Assembly (NCBI RefSeq): GCF_900101845.1
Contig: NZ_FNAM01000009.1
Span: 1 to 64,000, forward strand
Length of the DNA: 64,000 nt
DNA from: Sporomusa acidovorans
Lineage (GTDB): Bacteria; Bacillota; Negativicutes; Sporomusales; Sporomusaceae
Reading direction: 5' to 3'
Notes under the pieces: model-generated
The model's input: the letters and a program-made list of their open reading frames with translations, nothing else
What the model was told of the DNA's origin: nothing
Databases searched by the model: none
Part shown: positions 26,705 to 34,704 of the stretch, one piece after another
Layout: the number at the start of each line of letters is the position of its first letter
Numbering within the stretch: position 1 is the first letter of the stretch
Program-made: the position numbers and the translations under genes

Positions 26705-27613
26705 ATGCGCGTACATGCAATCTTTGTTTTAGTCGCTTTTCTGTGGGGACTTAACCCGCCTGTCATGAAAATTGGTCTTATGTATATACCCCCGCTGCCT
26801 TATAATGCTGCCCGTATGTTTGTAGCCCTGGCGGCCGGCTGGCTGGTCCTGCGGGGTATGGGTGTCTGGGTGCCTTTTAAGCGTGACGATTGGAAAGCAC
26901 TCAGCATCTCCAGTCTTGGCTTTTTCTCTTTTCAAATCTTTTTTACTTTTGGCCTCCAGCTAACCACATCAGGCAATGCATCCCTTATATTGGGCTGTCT
27001 TCCTGTCAGTGTTGCCATTATCAATCATATTCACCGGTTTGAACGAATAAAACTGGTAGTGATTAAAGGCATCCTCATTTCCCTTGTTGGCGTCACGCTA
27101 ATGGTGGCTGGCACCGGTAAGGAAGTCAGCCTTTCGGGTGATCATATTCTTGGTGCCCTGCTGCTGCTAGCCGCCCAGATGAGTTATGGCTATTACACAA
27201 TTTTTTCCCAGCCTTTGTCAGCTACTTACTCCGCCTATCAAATTTCCGCCTATATCTTACTGGTTTCCACCGGACTATTTTCCCTGGTTTCCTTGCCCGC
27301 GGTACTCACCGTAGACTGGCAAGCCGTACCCTGGCCGGGCTGGGCCAGCTTCTTATACTCAGGAATTTTCCCCTTGTGTCTGGCCAATTGCCTGTGGGTA
27401 TGGGGAACAGCCAAAGCAGGCAGCACCATGGCTTCCTTATATAACAACCTGTCCCCTGTTTTTGCGATCTGCGCCGGCTACTTTTTCCTGGGTGAGACCT
27501 TTGGTTGGCTTCAATTCATCGGCGCTGCCATTATTTTAGCCGGATTATACATAGCCAAGGGAAAAACTACCAATGCCAAAAACAGAGTGGAAAAATGTAC
27601 GAATTCTAATTAA
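26705..27613 (+). CDS. EamA-family (DMT) transporter
   Basis: This protein of 302 residues has ten transmembrane helices formed by two EamA repeats, with the typical ends FLWGLNPPVMKIG and GYFFLGETFGWLQFIGAAIILAG-like segment (about 260-285). Such carriers export amino acids or other metabolites. GTGAGGTG precedes the ATG. It is divergent from the HAD gene and ends at a bidirectional terminator. The substrate is unknown. Confidence 0.9.
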   Translation: MRVHAIFVLVAFLWGLNPPVMKIGLMYIPPLPYNAARMFVALAAGWLVLRGMGVWVPFKRDDWKALSISSLGFFSFQIFFTFGLQLTTSGNASLILGCLPVSVAIINHIHRFERIKLVVIKGILISLVGVTLMVAGTGKEVSLSGDHILGALLLLAAQMSYGYYTIFSQPLSATYSAYQISAYILLVSTGLFSLVSLPAVLTVDWQAVPWPGWASFLYSGIFPLCLANCLWVWGTAKAGSTMASLYNNLSPVFAICAGYFFLGETFGWLQFIGAAIILAGLYIAKGKTTNAKNRVEKCTNSN

Positions 27614-27624
27614 CTTTCCACTAG

Positions 27625-27662
27625 CCCGCATTCCCTCCAGCCGGAATGCGGGACTTGTTTTT
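27625..27662. terminator. Bidirectional intrinsic terminator
   Basis: CCCGCATTCC (27625-27634) pairs with GGAATGCGGG (27643-27652) and is followed by a T-rich stretch. It lies between the EamA gene and the convergent oxidoreductase gene. Confidence 0.9.
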
Positions 27663-27664
27663 TA

Positions 27665-29671
27665 TTATGCGTTTCCTGCGGCTTTAACATTTACTTTGAC
27701 ATCATAAAATGTACTGCCTTTGCCCTTATCAGTCAGGCGTTGTGAAGTCAGGGCATTGACGGAACGGTTGCCCGGAACATGCTCAAGCCACCATACGCCT
27801 TCTGCAACCACAATCCCGGCCGGAATTTTAGCCGAAATCTTTAACGTAAAGACCACTTCACCGCGTTCATTACTGGCAAATACAAGCTGACCGTCTTTTA
27901 GTCCTTTGCCGGCAGCATCTTCCGGATTCATTTGTAAAAGCATTTTGTTGGCCGTTGTTAACTCTTCCCTTTCATTGAAAGATGAGTTTAATAAACGTGG
28001 GTCCGGAGAATTAATCAGCCAAAATTCGGCATCATCCCCATGTGGTTTTATATATCTAGGCAACTTATCGTCTTCGTGGGGATTAAGGATTTCTATTTTT
28101 CCTGAAGGTGTCTTAAACTGAGTCTTGTACCCGTCAGGCAATGGCAATTCAAGCGGCCTTCCCGCCTGCAATGGTTGAAGTGGCAGCTTTGCCAGCCAGG
28201 GAGATGGATTCCTTAGCATAGCATCAATGAGTTCATCCGCAGATTGGCTGAAAAAAGGCTCCTTGATCTCCATGGCCCCCGCAAGTAAGGAAAATACTTC
28301 CCAATTTGATTTTGCCTGCCCTACCGGCGCAATCACCGGGTAGGCACGCTGGACCACATAATTTCCATAGGAACGGTACAGATCACTATGCTCAAGCGAA
28401 GAAGTCGCCGGCAAAACAATATCGGCATATTTGGCCGTGTCTGTCATAAAGCGTTCGTGAACAATTGTGAACAGGTCTTCCCGGGCTAACCCTTGCAAAA
28501 CCCGGTTCTGATCAGGCGCTATAGCGGCCGGATTGGAAATATACACATACAGGCTTTTTATTGGCGGATCAGTTACTTCGTTCAAAGCCTGACCCAGTTT
28601 ATTCATATTGATAATGCGCGTTGGCTGTTCTAAAAATTCCTCATGAGTAATCGCTTTAATAGCAAATGCTGCTTCTGTAGATGTGCCAGCCAGTAATCCG
28701 CCGCCGGGTTTTCCCCAGGCCCCCACAATACCAGGCAAACAGGTAATGGTTCGGACAGTCATGGCGCCATTACCATAGCGGGACAGACCGCTTCCCAAAC
28801 GGATAAACGGCGCCTTGGCTGCCGCATACTGTCTGGCAAGCTGTTCAATTTCACCGGCGGCAATGCCGGTTATCTGACTGACTGTCTCCGGTGAATAATC
28901 AGGCAGCACGGCTGCTTGCAATTCTGTATACCCTTGCACGTGTTGGCTGATAAAATTCCGGTCCTCCAGTTTATCCCGTGCAATAACATGCATGATGCCA
29001 AGTGCCAGAGCGCCGTCAGTACCCGGCCGGACTACGATAACTTGATCAGCGACTTTAGCTGTTGGCGTCTCATAGGTATCAATGAGCCAAACCTTGGCGC
29101 CTCGTTTTCTGGCAATGGTTATGTCATGCATAATGTGAATATCTGTTGCCAACGCGTGAATACCCCAAAGAATAATTAAATCACTCTTGTGAATCTCATT
29201 GGGGTGTGGCGCCATTGTCTTCCCCATAACGGCGCTCCAGCCATGCCCTTTGGCCGGTGAACAAATCGTTCGCTCCAGCCGCGAAGCCCCCAGGCGATAA
29301 AAAAAAGGATGTCCGGCATTTCTCTGAACTAACCCCATAGTTCCTGCGTAAGAATAAGGCAGTATGGCCTCCGCTCCATGTTGATTAACGATTTGTTTCC
29401 AGTTCCCGGCAATTCGTTCGATGGCTTCGTCCCAGGAAACCTCTACAAAATTACCGCTTCCCTTACTACCGCTGCGCAATAAAGGTGTTACGATGCGCCG
29501 CTTAGAATGCACTGTTTTTTCATAATGCCCCATCTTGGGGCAAAGCATTCCCCTTGTAAAAGGATGATCCGGGTCACCCTCAACCTTAATAGCTCTTCCA
29601 TTCTCTACGTGAACAAGCAAGCCACATGTGTCCGGGCAATCGTACGGGCACACTGAACGCATAACTTCCAT
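27665..29671 (-). CDS. Molybdopterin-dependent oxidoreductase, catalytic subunit with 4Fe-4S site
   Basis: This 668-residue member of the DMSO reductase/formate dehydrogenase superfamily has N-terminal cysteines 8, 12, 16 and 44 that bind one 4Fe-4S cluster. Motifs for bis-MGD binding (HPNEI...LWGIHALATDIH, DTYETPTAKVADQVIVVRPGTDGALALG region) and the C-terminal molydopterin dinucleotide-binding domain follow. Cys137 in RTICSPAKG is a candidate Mo ligand. No Tat signal, so it is cytoplasmic, and no iron-sulfur or membrane subunits are adjacent. AAGGAG precedes the ATG. The substrate is unknown. Moco synthesis genes at 61-64 kb would supply the cofactor. Confidence 0.88.
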   Translation of the reverse strand: MEVMRSVCPYDCPDTCGLLVHVENGRAIKVEGDPDHPFTRGMLCPKMGHYEKTVHSKRRIVTPLLRSGSKGSGNFVEVSWDEAIERIAGNWKQIVNQHGAEAILPYSYAGTMGLVQRNAGHPFFYRLGASRLERTICSPAKGHGWSAVMGKTMAPHPNEIHKSDLIILWGIHALATDIHIMHDITIARKRGAKVWLIDTYETPTAKVADQVIVVRPGTDGALALGIMHVIARDKLEDRNFISQHVQGYTELQAAVLPDYSPETVSQITGIAAGEIEQLARQYAAAKAPFIRLGSGLSRYGNGAMTVRTITCLPGIVGAWGKPGGGLLAGTSTEAAFAIKAITHEEFLEQPTRIINMNKLGQALNEVTDPPIKSLYVYISNPAAIAPDQNRVLQGLAREDLFTIVHERFMTDTAKYADIVLPATSSLEHSDLYRSYGNYVVQRAYPVIAPVGQAKSNWEVFSLLAGAMEIKEPFFSQSADELIDAMLRNPSPWLAKLPLQPLQAGRPLELPLPDGYKTQFKTPSGKIEILNPHEDDKLPRYIKPHGDDAEFWLINSPDPRLLNSSFNEREELTTANKMLLQMNPEDAAGKGLKDGQLVFASNERGEVVFTLKISAKIPAGIVVAEGVWWLEHVPGNRSVNALTSQRLTDKGKGSTFYDVKVNVKAAGNA

Positions 29672-29828
29672 ATCTCATTCTCCTTATTAATTTTAGAATA
29701 TAATAATTATATAGTACTGCAAGTTGATAATCCCAACAACTATTGTACAATAATTTGCAAACAATTATAGATGTTTCGTTATATTGTTCACCCAGTACGG
29801 ATCCAAACAAATTCTTTCAACACACACT

Positions 29829-29848
29829 AGACTAAGTCTTAATATAAT
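29829..29848 (+). promoter_or_regulatory. Palindrome overlapping a TATAAT box
   Basis: AGACTAAGTCT (29829-29839) is a short perfect palindrome four bases before TATAAT (29843-29848), 110 bases ahead of the FIST-GGDEF start. No good -35 is spaced correctly, so this may be an activator- or repressor-dependent promoter. The rest of 29672-29957 holds the promoter of the oxidoreductase on the other strand, which I cannot locate with confidence. Confidence 0.35.
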
Positions 29849-29957
29849 GCTAAAATTTTATTAAAATTGTGCAAATTCATAGGAATCAAGCCAATCTACC
29901 GCACCAAGGCTTTCGCTATTACTAACCGTTTCCCTACAGAAACAGGGGGTGATGAAT

Positions 29958-31775
29958 ATGCAAACACTTAATACACTGTATGAAGACTTCATTGGCTTAT
30001 CCCGGTTCGTCCAGCAAAATCATGGAATTTTCCTTGATTCCGGCCAACAAACCATTTTGGTGCAAATCTTCAGCGGACATTGTGAAAAGTCATTTCTTGC
30101 ACAATTAACTGCTGAAATTAAAAGTTTACTCCCCCATGCCGTTATTATCGGTACAACAACTTCCGGCGAAATTGTGAATGGACAGGTAGTTGGGCTGCAG
30201 ACAGTTCTATCCTTTTCCATTTTAAAAAAAAGCGCCATCACATCCGGTTTTTTCCGCGCAACCGGCAACCGTGATTTCGAATTAGGTCAACACATTGCCG
30301 CCAAGCTGGGGAATGATCGGACAAAATTATTGATTCTGTTTGCCACAGGACTATCCGATCCGCAGGAGATGCTGATGGGAATTCAATCCTTTTATCCAAG
30401 ACTGCCTGTTGCCGGTGGAATAGCCGGCAATAACTCTTTTACAGAACAATGCTCCGAACAATACTATGTAATTTGCAATGACCAGATACTTGCCAGTGGC
30501 GTAGTTGGCGTTGCTATAGAAGGTAACGACATAACCGTCAATTGCTATTCTCACTTAGGGTGGCAGCCTATTGGCAAAGAAATGACTATAACTAAGACTG
30601 ACGGACAGCGAATTTATACAATTGACGATATACCGGCCTATGAAATTTATAAAAAATATTTGGGGCTTGACAAAATCGGCGATTTCTGCAATGTTCTTGA
30701 GTATCCCCTGATTGTTGAACGGCAGGGAATCCGTTCAGCCAGCACACCTTACACTTATTATGAAGACGATTCAATCGGGTTTGCCGCCAAGTTGTTTGAG
30801 GGTGAAAAAGTCCGTTTAAGCTTTGGGCATGTTGGCATGATTTCAGAGGCAATCAGCGTCTTATGCGAAACAATAAAAGCGCACCCGGCAGAAAGCATTT
30901 TTATTTATTCTTGTGAATGCCGCAGAGGATTTCTTCAGGAGCTTAGCAAAATTGAAACCAAGCCACTGCAGGAAATAGCTCCTACTGCCGGATTCTTTAC
31001 TTTGGGAGAATTTTTTCACATTGGCAATACGAATCAATTGCTTAACGCCACAATGACCGTACTGGTATTAGCCGAATCGGCTAATACTAGTGTGTCCGCA
31101 GTTTCAAAGTCATGCCTAAAACAGACTGAGCAAAAGAGGGAATGTAATAACTATGTGAATGATCATGTAACCAAAAGAAATACCGGTGTTCTCAAAGCGT
31201 TAACCCATCTGGTTAACACGGTTACTTCCGAGCTGCTCGAAATGAACCAAAAACTGCAATACCTCAGTTTACATGATTCTCTTACCGGACTTTATAATCG
31301 TACCTTTTTTGAGCAGGAAATTGCTCGACTTGAATATTTGAATGACCAAATCGGGATCATTGTCTGTGATTTAGATTGCTTAAAAACGGTAAATGATATT
31401 TGGGGACATGCCGCCGGCGATAAATTTCTCAAACTTGCCGCCAAAATTATTTCCGGGTGTTGTTCAAAAAACGATATTGTCGCCAGAATCGGCGGCGATG
31501 AATTTGCTGTCATTGTTAAAGACGCAGAATATTCGTTACTCAAAAATCTCCGTAACCGGATTGTGAGTGAGGCCGCTACTCAAAGACATCTTCATCCGGA
31601 AATGCCGCTTGATATATCAGTAGGAATCGCCCTTAGGGAACAGGTTGGAGAAAGAAGTATAAAAAATGCTTTTGTAGCAGCCGATGCAAATATGTATCAA
31701 CACAAATTGACCAAAAAGAAAATTTTGTCTACACAAGATTTTACAAAAAAACCGGACAAACAGAATAACCGCTGA
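29958..31775 (+). CDS. FIST sensor domain fused to GGDEF diguanylate cyclase
   Basis: This cytoplasmic protein of about 605 residues has FIST_N (about 30-220, with IGTTTSGEI), FIST_C (about 225-365), a short linker with a predicted coiled coil, and a C-terminal GGDEF domain with an intact active site RIGGDEFAV (Gly-Gly-Asp-Glu-Phe from residue 512). FIST domains are thought to sense small ligands such as amino acids, and the GGDEF domain would make cyclic-di-GMP. There is no EAL domain; an I-site RxxD is not obvious. The start is ATG 29958 after AGGGGGTG; two starts just upstream are inside the ribosome site. It is monocistronic. Confidence 0.92.
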   Translation: MQTLNTLYEDFIGLSRFVQQNHGIFLDSGQQTILVQIFSGHCEKSFLAQLTAEIKSLLPHAVIIGTTTSGEIVNGQVVGLQTVLSFSILKKSAITSGFFRATGNRDFELGQHIAAKLGNDRTKLLILFATGLSDPQEMLMGIQSFYPRLPVAGGIAGNNSFTEQCSEQYYVICNDQILASGVVGVAIEGNDITVNCYSHLGWQPIGKEMTITKTDGQRIYTIDDIPAYEIYKKYLGLDKIGDFCNVLEYPLIVERQGIRSASTPYTYYEDDSIGFAAKLFEGEKVRLSFGHVGMISEAISVLCETIKAHPAESIFIYSCECRRGFLQELSKIETKPLQEIAPTAGFFTLGEFFHIGNTNQLLNATMTVLVLAESANTSVSAVSKSCLKQTEQKRECNNYVNDHVTKRNTGVLKALTHLVNTVTSELLEMNQKLQYLSLHDSLTGLYNRTFFEQEIARLEYLNDQIGIIVCDLDCLKTVNDIWGHAAGDKFLKLAAKIISGCCSKNDIVARIGGDEFAVIVKDAEYSLLKNLRNRIVSEAATQRHLHPEMPLDISVGIALREQVGERSIKNAFVAADANMYQHKLTKKKILSTQDFTKKPDKQNNR

Positions 31776-31840
31776 CTTCTTTGAAAGGTAAGTTTTTTTA
31801 TATGCAAGCTTTATTGGACAACTCTATATAAAAAGACAGA

Positions 31841-31882
31841 CAAAAATCCCTCACATTGACATTCCAGTGCGCGGGATTTTTG
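31841..31882. terminator. Bidirectional intrinsic terminator
   Basis: CAAAAATCCC (31841-31850) pairs with GGGATTTTTG (31873-31882), with CAC/GTG inside the loop. It lies between the FIST-GGDEF gene and the convergent etfA. Confidence 0.85.
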
Positions 31883-31888
31883 TATTTG

Positions 31889-33088
31889 CTAACAAGCCTG
31901 CTTTATTTTTTTTATTTCTTCAATTAACACCGGCAATATTTCTAAAACATCGCCAACGATTCCAAAATCAGCAAACTTAAAAATCGGGGCATCTGCGTCC
32001 TTATTGATCGCAATAATAACATCAGAAGTCGACATTCCGGCCAAATGCTGAATAGCGCCGCTGATCCCGCAGGCTATGTACACCTTGGGTGCTACTGTCT
32101 TACCGGTTTGGCCAACCTGATGAATAGCCGGTTTCCAGCCGGCGTCAACTGCTGCGCGGGAAGCACCGACCGCACCGCCCAGTAAAGCAGCCAATTCCTC
32201 AATAAGCTCAAAATTTTCCGGTTTCCCCATTCCCCTGCCGCCGGCAACAATAAACTGAGCCTCCTCGAGATTGCAGGCGGCAGTATCAGCTAGCGCTAAA
32301 ATTTCAACCAGCTTGGTACGAATATCTGTCGCCTTAATCTTACCTTCAACACGAATAAGCTCACCCTGGCGGGATTTATCAGGTTCCGGGCGTTTGAATA
32401 CATTCGGCCTGACCGTCCCCATTTGCGGACGATGGTTAGGACAGAGAATTGTGGCCATAATATTGCCGCCGAACGCCGGTCTTGTCCAGGCAACAAGGCC
32501 GGTCTCTTCATCAATGCCCAAATTGGTGCAGTCAGCGGTTAGCCCCGTTCCTACACGGCAGGCTACCCGGGGGCCAAGGTCGCGTCCGTCGTTCGTTGCC
32601 CCCATAAGGATAACAGAAGGCTTATAGGTATGAATCAAGTCAGTCATCGCCCTTGTATACGCATCTGTGCTATAGTGTTTATATTCCTCGCCTTCTAGCA
32701 AATAAACTTTATCGGCACCACTGGCAAACATCCCCCCGGCCAAGGATTCTATACTGTCGCCAATTAGGATTGCTGCTAATTCCTGCCCCATAGCATCAGC
32801 CAGCTTGCGGCCTTCGCCCAGAAGTTCATAGCCGACATTGCGGGCTTTTCCCTGAAATTGTTCAACATATACCCAAACACCCTTATATTCACTTAGATCT
32901 ACCGCCGGTTCTGCGGCGGCGGGACGGGCAATAGCCGTTACAGCGCACACATCAATACAGGCGCCGCATACTGTACAAGCGTCCGTAACGGTGGCTTTAT
33001 CCCCTTCCATGACAATGGCACCGAACGGACAGGCGCTGACACAGGCACTACAGCCAATACACTGTTCTTTATCTAAAATTACAGCCAT
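31889..33088 (-). CDS. etfA: Electron transfer flavoprotein alpha subunit with N-terminal ferredoxin domain
   Basis: This protein of 399 residues has two 4Fe-4S motifs at the N-terminus (CIGCSACVSACP from Cys10, then CTVCGACIDVC), followed by the ETF alpha/beta domain and the FAD-binding C-terminal domain with VAGGRGMGKPENF and QVGQTGKTVAPKVYIACGISG. It pairs with EtfB to carry electrons between flavins and dehydrogenases. The ferredoxin-type EtfA is typical of anaerobic, often electron-bifurcating, systems. It lies 18 bases behind etfB. No acyl-CoA, lactate or other dehydrogenase is encoded next to it. Confidence 0.94.
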   Translation of the reverse strand: MAVILDKEQCIGCSACVSACPFGAIVMEGDKATVTDACTVCGACIDVCAVTAIARPAAAEPAVDLSEYKGVWVYVEQFQGKARNVGYELLGEGRKLADAMGQELAAILIGDSIESLAGGMFASGADKVYLLEGEEYKHYSTDAYTRAMTDLIHTYKPSVILMGATNDGRDLGPRVACRVGTGLTADCTNLGIDEETGLVAWTRPAFGGNIMATILCPNHRPQMGTVRPNVFKRPEPDKSRQGELIRVEGKIKATDIRTKLVEILALADTAACNLEEAQFIVAGGRGMGKPENFELIEELAALLGGAVGASRAAVDAGWKPAIHQVGQTGKTVAPKVYIACGISGAIQHLAGMSTSDVIIAINKDADAPIFKFADFGIVGDVLEILPVLIEEIKKIKQAC

Positions 33089-33106
33089 CTTTCATTCCCC
33101 CTGTTA

Positions 33107-33892
33107 TCAAATAATTTTCGCCTGATTTAATTTAGTAAGCAGACGAGTTACCGCCTCACGGGCGTTTTCTTCCTGAATAATCTCACCTTGAACCCGCTGC
33201 TGGGGGGTAAAGATGCGGCGCACCTGGGTAGGCGAGCCTTTAAGGCCAATACGTTCAGGCTCAACCGCTGCATCATCTGCCGTCCAGATGGGAATTTCTT
33301 TACGGTTGGCTTTCATCCGTCCTTTGATACTGGGATAACGTGGTTCATTGATTGATTTGACTACACTAAGGAGCACCGGCAGCCTGGTTTCGATGACTTC
33401 ATAACCTTCTTCGTGCTCACGTTCAGCCCTGACAGTATCACCATCAATAGTAAGTTTAGAGACATAGGTAATTTGGGCAATATCCAAATGTTCGGCAATC
33501 TCCGGCCCTACCTGGGCAGTATCGCCGTCAATAGCCTGTTTACCACAGAAAATTACATCAAAGTTGCCAATTTTCTTAATTCCTGCCGCCAGAGTGCGAC
33601 TGGTAGCCAAGGTATCTGCGCCGCCAAAAGCGCGGTCACTCATTAAAATCGCTTCATCGGCTCCCATGGCGAGGCATTCTTTCAACGCTTCTTGGGCTTG
33701 TGGCGGTCCCATTGAAATAACGGTTACCCTACCACCGTGCTTTTCTTTTAATTGCAAGGCTTCTTCCAACGCATTTTTATCAAAAGGATTTACAATACTT
33801 GGTACGCCCTGACGAATCAGTGTATTTGTCTGAGGGTCAATTTTAACTTCGGTGGTGTCAGGCACTTGCTTGACACAGACTATTATTTCCAT
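33107..33892 (-). CDS. etfB: Electron transfer flavoprotein beta subunit
   Basis: This 261-residue protein begins MEIIVCVKQVPDTTEVKID and contains the AMP/FAD-binding signature GADEAILMSDR and FCGKQAIDGDTAQVGPEIAEHL-like segment (about 125-145). It forms the ETF heterodimer with EtfA downstream. The start ATG 33892 follows AGGAGGTACTAC; an upstream ATG at 33922 has no site. Confidence 0.95.
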   Translation of the reverse strand: MEIIVCVKQVPDTTEVKIDPQTNTLIRQGVPSIVNPFDKNALEEALQLKEKHGGRVTVISMGPPQAQEALKECLAMGADEAILMSDRAFGGADTLATSRTLAAGIKKIGNFDVIFCGKQAIDGDTAQVGPEIAEHLDIAQITYVSKLTIDGDTVRAEREHEEGYEVIETRLPVLLSVVKSINEPRYPSIKGRMKANRKEIPIWTADDAAVEPERIGLKGSPTQVRRIFTPQQRVQGEIIQEENAREAVTRLLTKLNQAKII

Positions 33893-34116
33893 GTAGTACC
33901 TCCTGTTGTAAATGATAAGCATGGTAACAAACTATAACATTTCTTATTCTAATATTATTTACTGGAAAACTGCAACATTTTTTGTAAAACTATATAAAAT
34001 CCAATAACAATTTTCTTAAACTTTTCCGGCGTACCGGTATCATATCCTCTCACAGGCAAGAAAGCTAAGTGCTATAATAGAATAAACAATCCAAACATCC
34101 TGGAGGCAAATAGCAA

Positions 34117-34704
34117 GTGAAGTTACTCGTAAGTAAAAAAATAAGACGATATCTATTATTCTTAGTTATGATTACTGTAGCCGTGGTTGAGGTTCCCATT
34201 ATTGCTGTCGGCCAGCTTACAAAACCGGTCCCCAGTGATACCATCATTGTTTTGGGAGCCAAGCTGATCGGCAAACAACCGAGCACGATGCTCAGGTTGC
34301 GATTGGATGAGGCAGTACGGCTCTATACCGCGGGCTATGCACGGGCAATTATCGTCAGCGGTGCTCAGGGTGCTGACGAAATCGCCACGGAGGCAAGCGT
34401 TATGCACGACTATTTGGTTGCCAAGGGGATTCCAGCGGCAAAGATTCTCCTAGAAGATCAATCCTACAACACACATCAAAATTTACTCAATTCCAAAGAA
34501 ATTATGCGGGAAAGAGGGTTTCGCAGCGCCGTCATAGTATCAAATGCCTCGCATATCAGACGGTCCTTAGTACTTGCCCGACAGCTGGGTATCGAAGCCA
34601 GCGGTTCAGCGGCGCCTATGGCTGACAATGCTTATCTTACGGCTAAACAATATGCCCGCGAGGGGGCGGCTATGTTATCACTTTTTGTGCTTAACCAACA
34701 GTAA
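34117..34704 (+). CDS. YdcF/SanA-like DUF218 protein
   Basis: This protein of 195 residues has an N-terminal membrane anchor (about 10-30) followed by a DUF218 domain: DTIIVLGAKLIGKQPSTMLRLRLDEAV, IIVSGAQGADE, YNTHQNL and VSNASHIRRS, which is the family's conserved core. Members such as SanA and ElyC affect the cell envelope; biochemical function is not settled. The start is a GTG at 34117 with TGGAGG ten bases upstream. Its last 14 bases overlap the end of the convergent dnaE. Confidence 0.88.
   Translation: MKLLVSKKIRRYLLFLVMITVAVVEVPIIAVGQLTKPVPSDTIIVLGAKLIGKQPSTMLRLRLDEAVRLYTAGYARAIIVSGAQGADEIATEASVMHDYLVAKGIPAAKILLEDQSYNTHQNLLNSKEIMRERGFRSAVIVSNASHIRRSLVLARQLGIEASGSAAPMADNAYLTAKQYAREGAAMLSLFVLNQQ

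Noticed and set aside
29672..29948. Molybdenum cofactor riboswitch before the oxidoreductase
   Set aside because: No recognisable Moco-RNA core or long pairing; only AT-rich DNA and a weak AGTTG/CAACT repeat.
29850..29957. Possible c-di-GMP riboswitch before the FIST-GGDEF gene
   Set aside because: I could not find the conserved GEMM core; only a small hairpin and a G-rich ribosome site are present.
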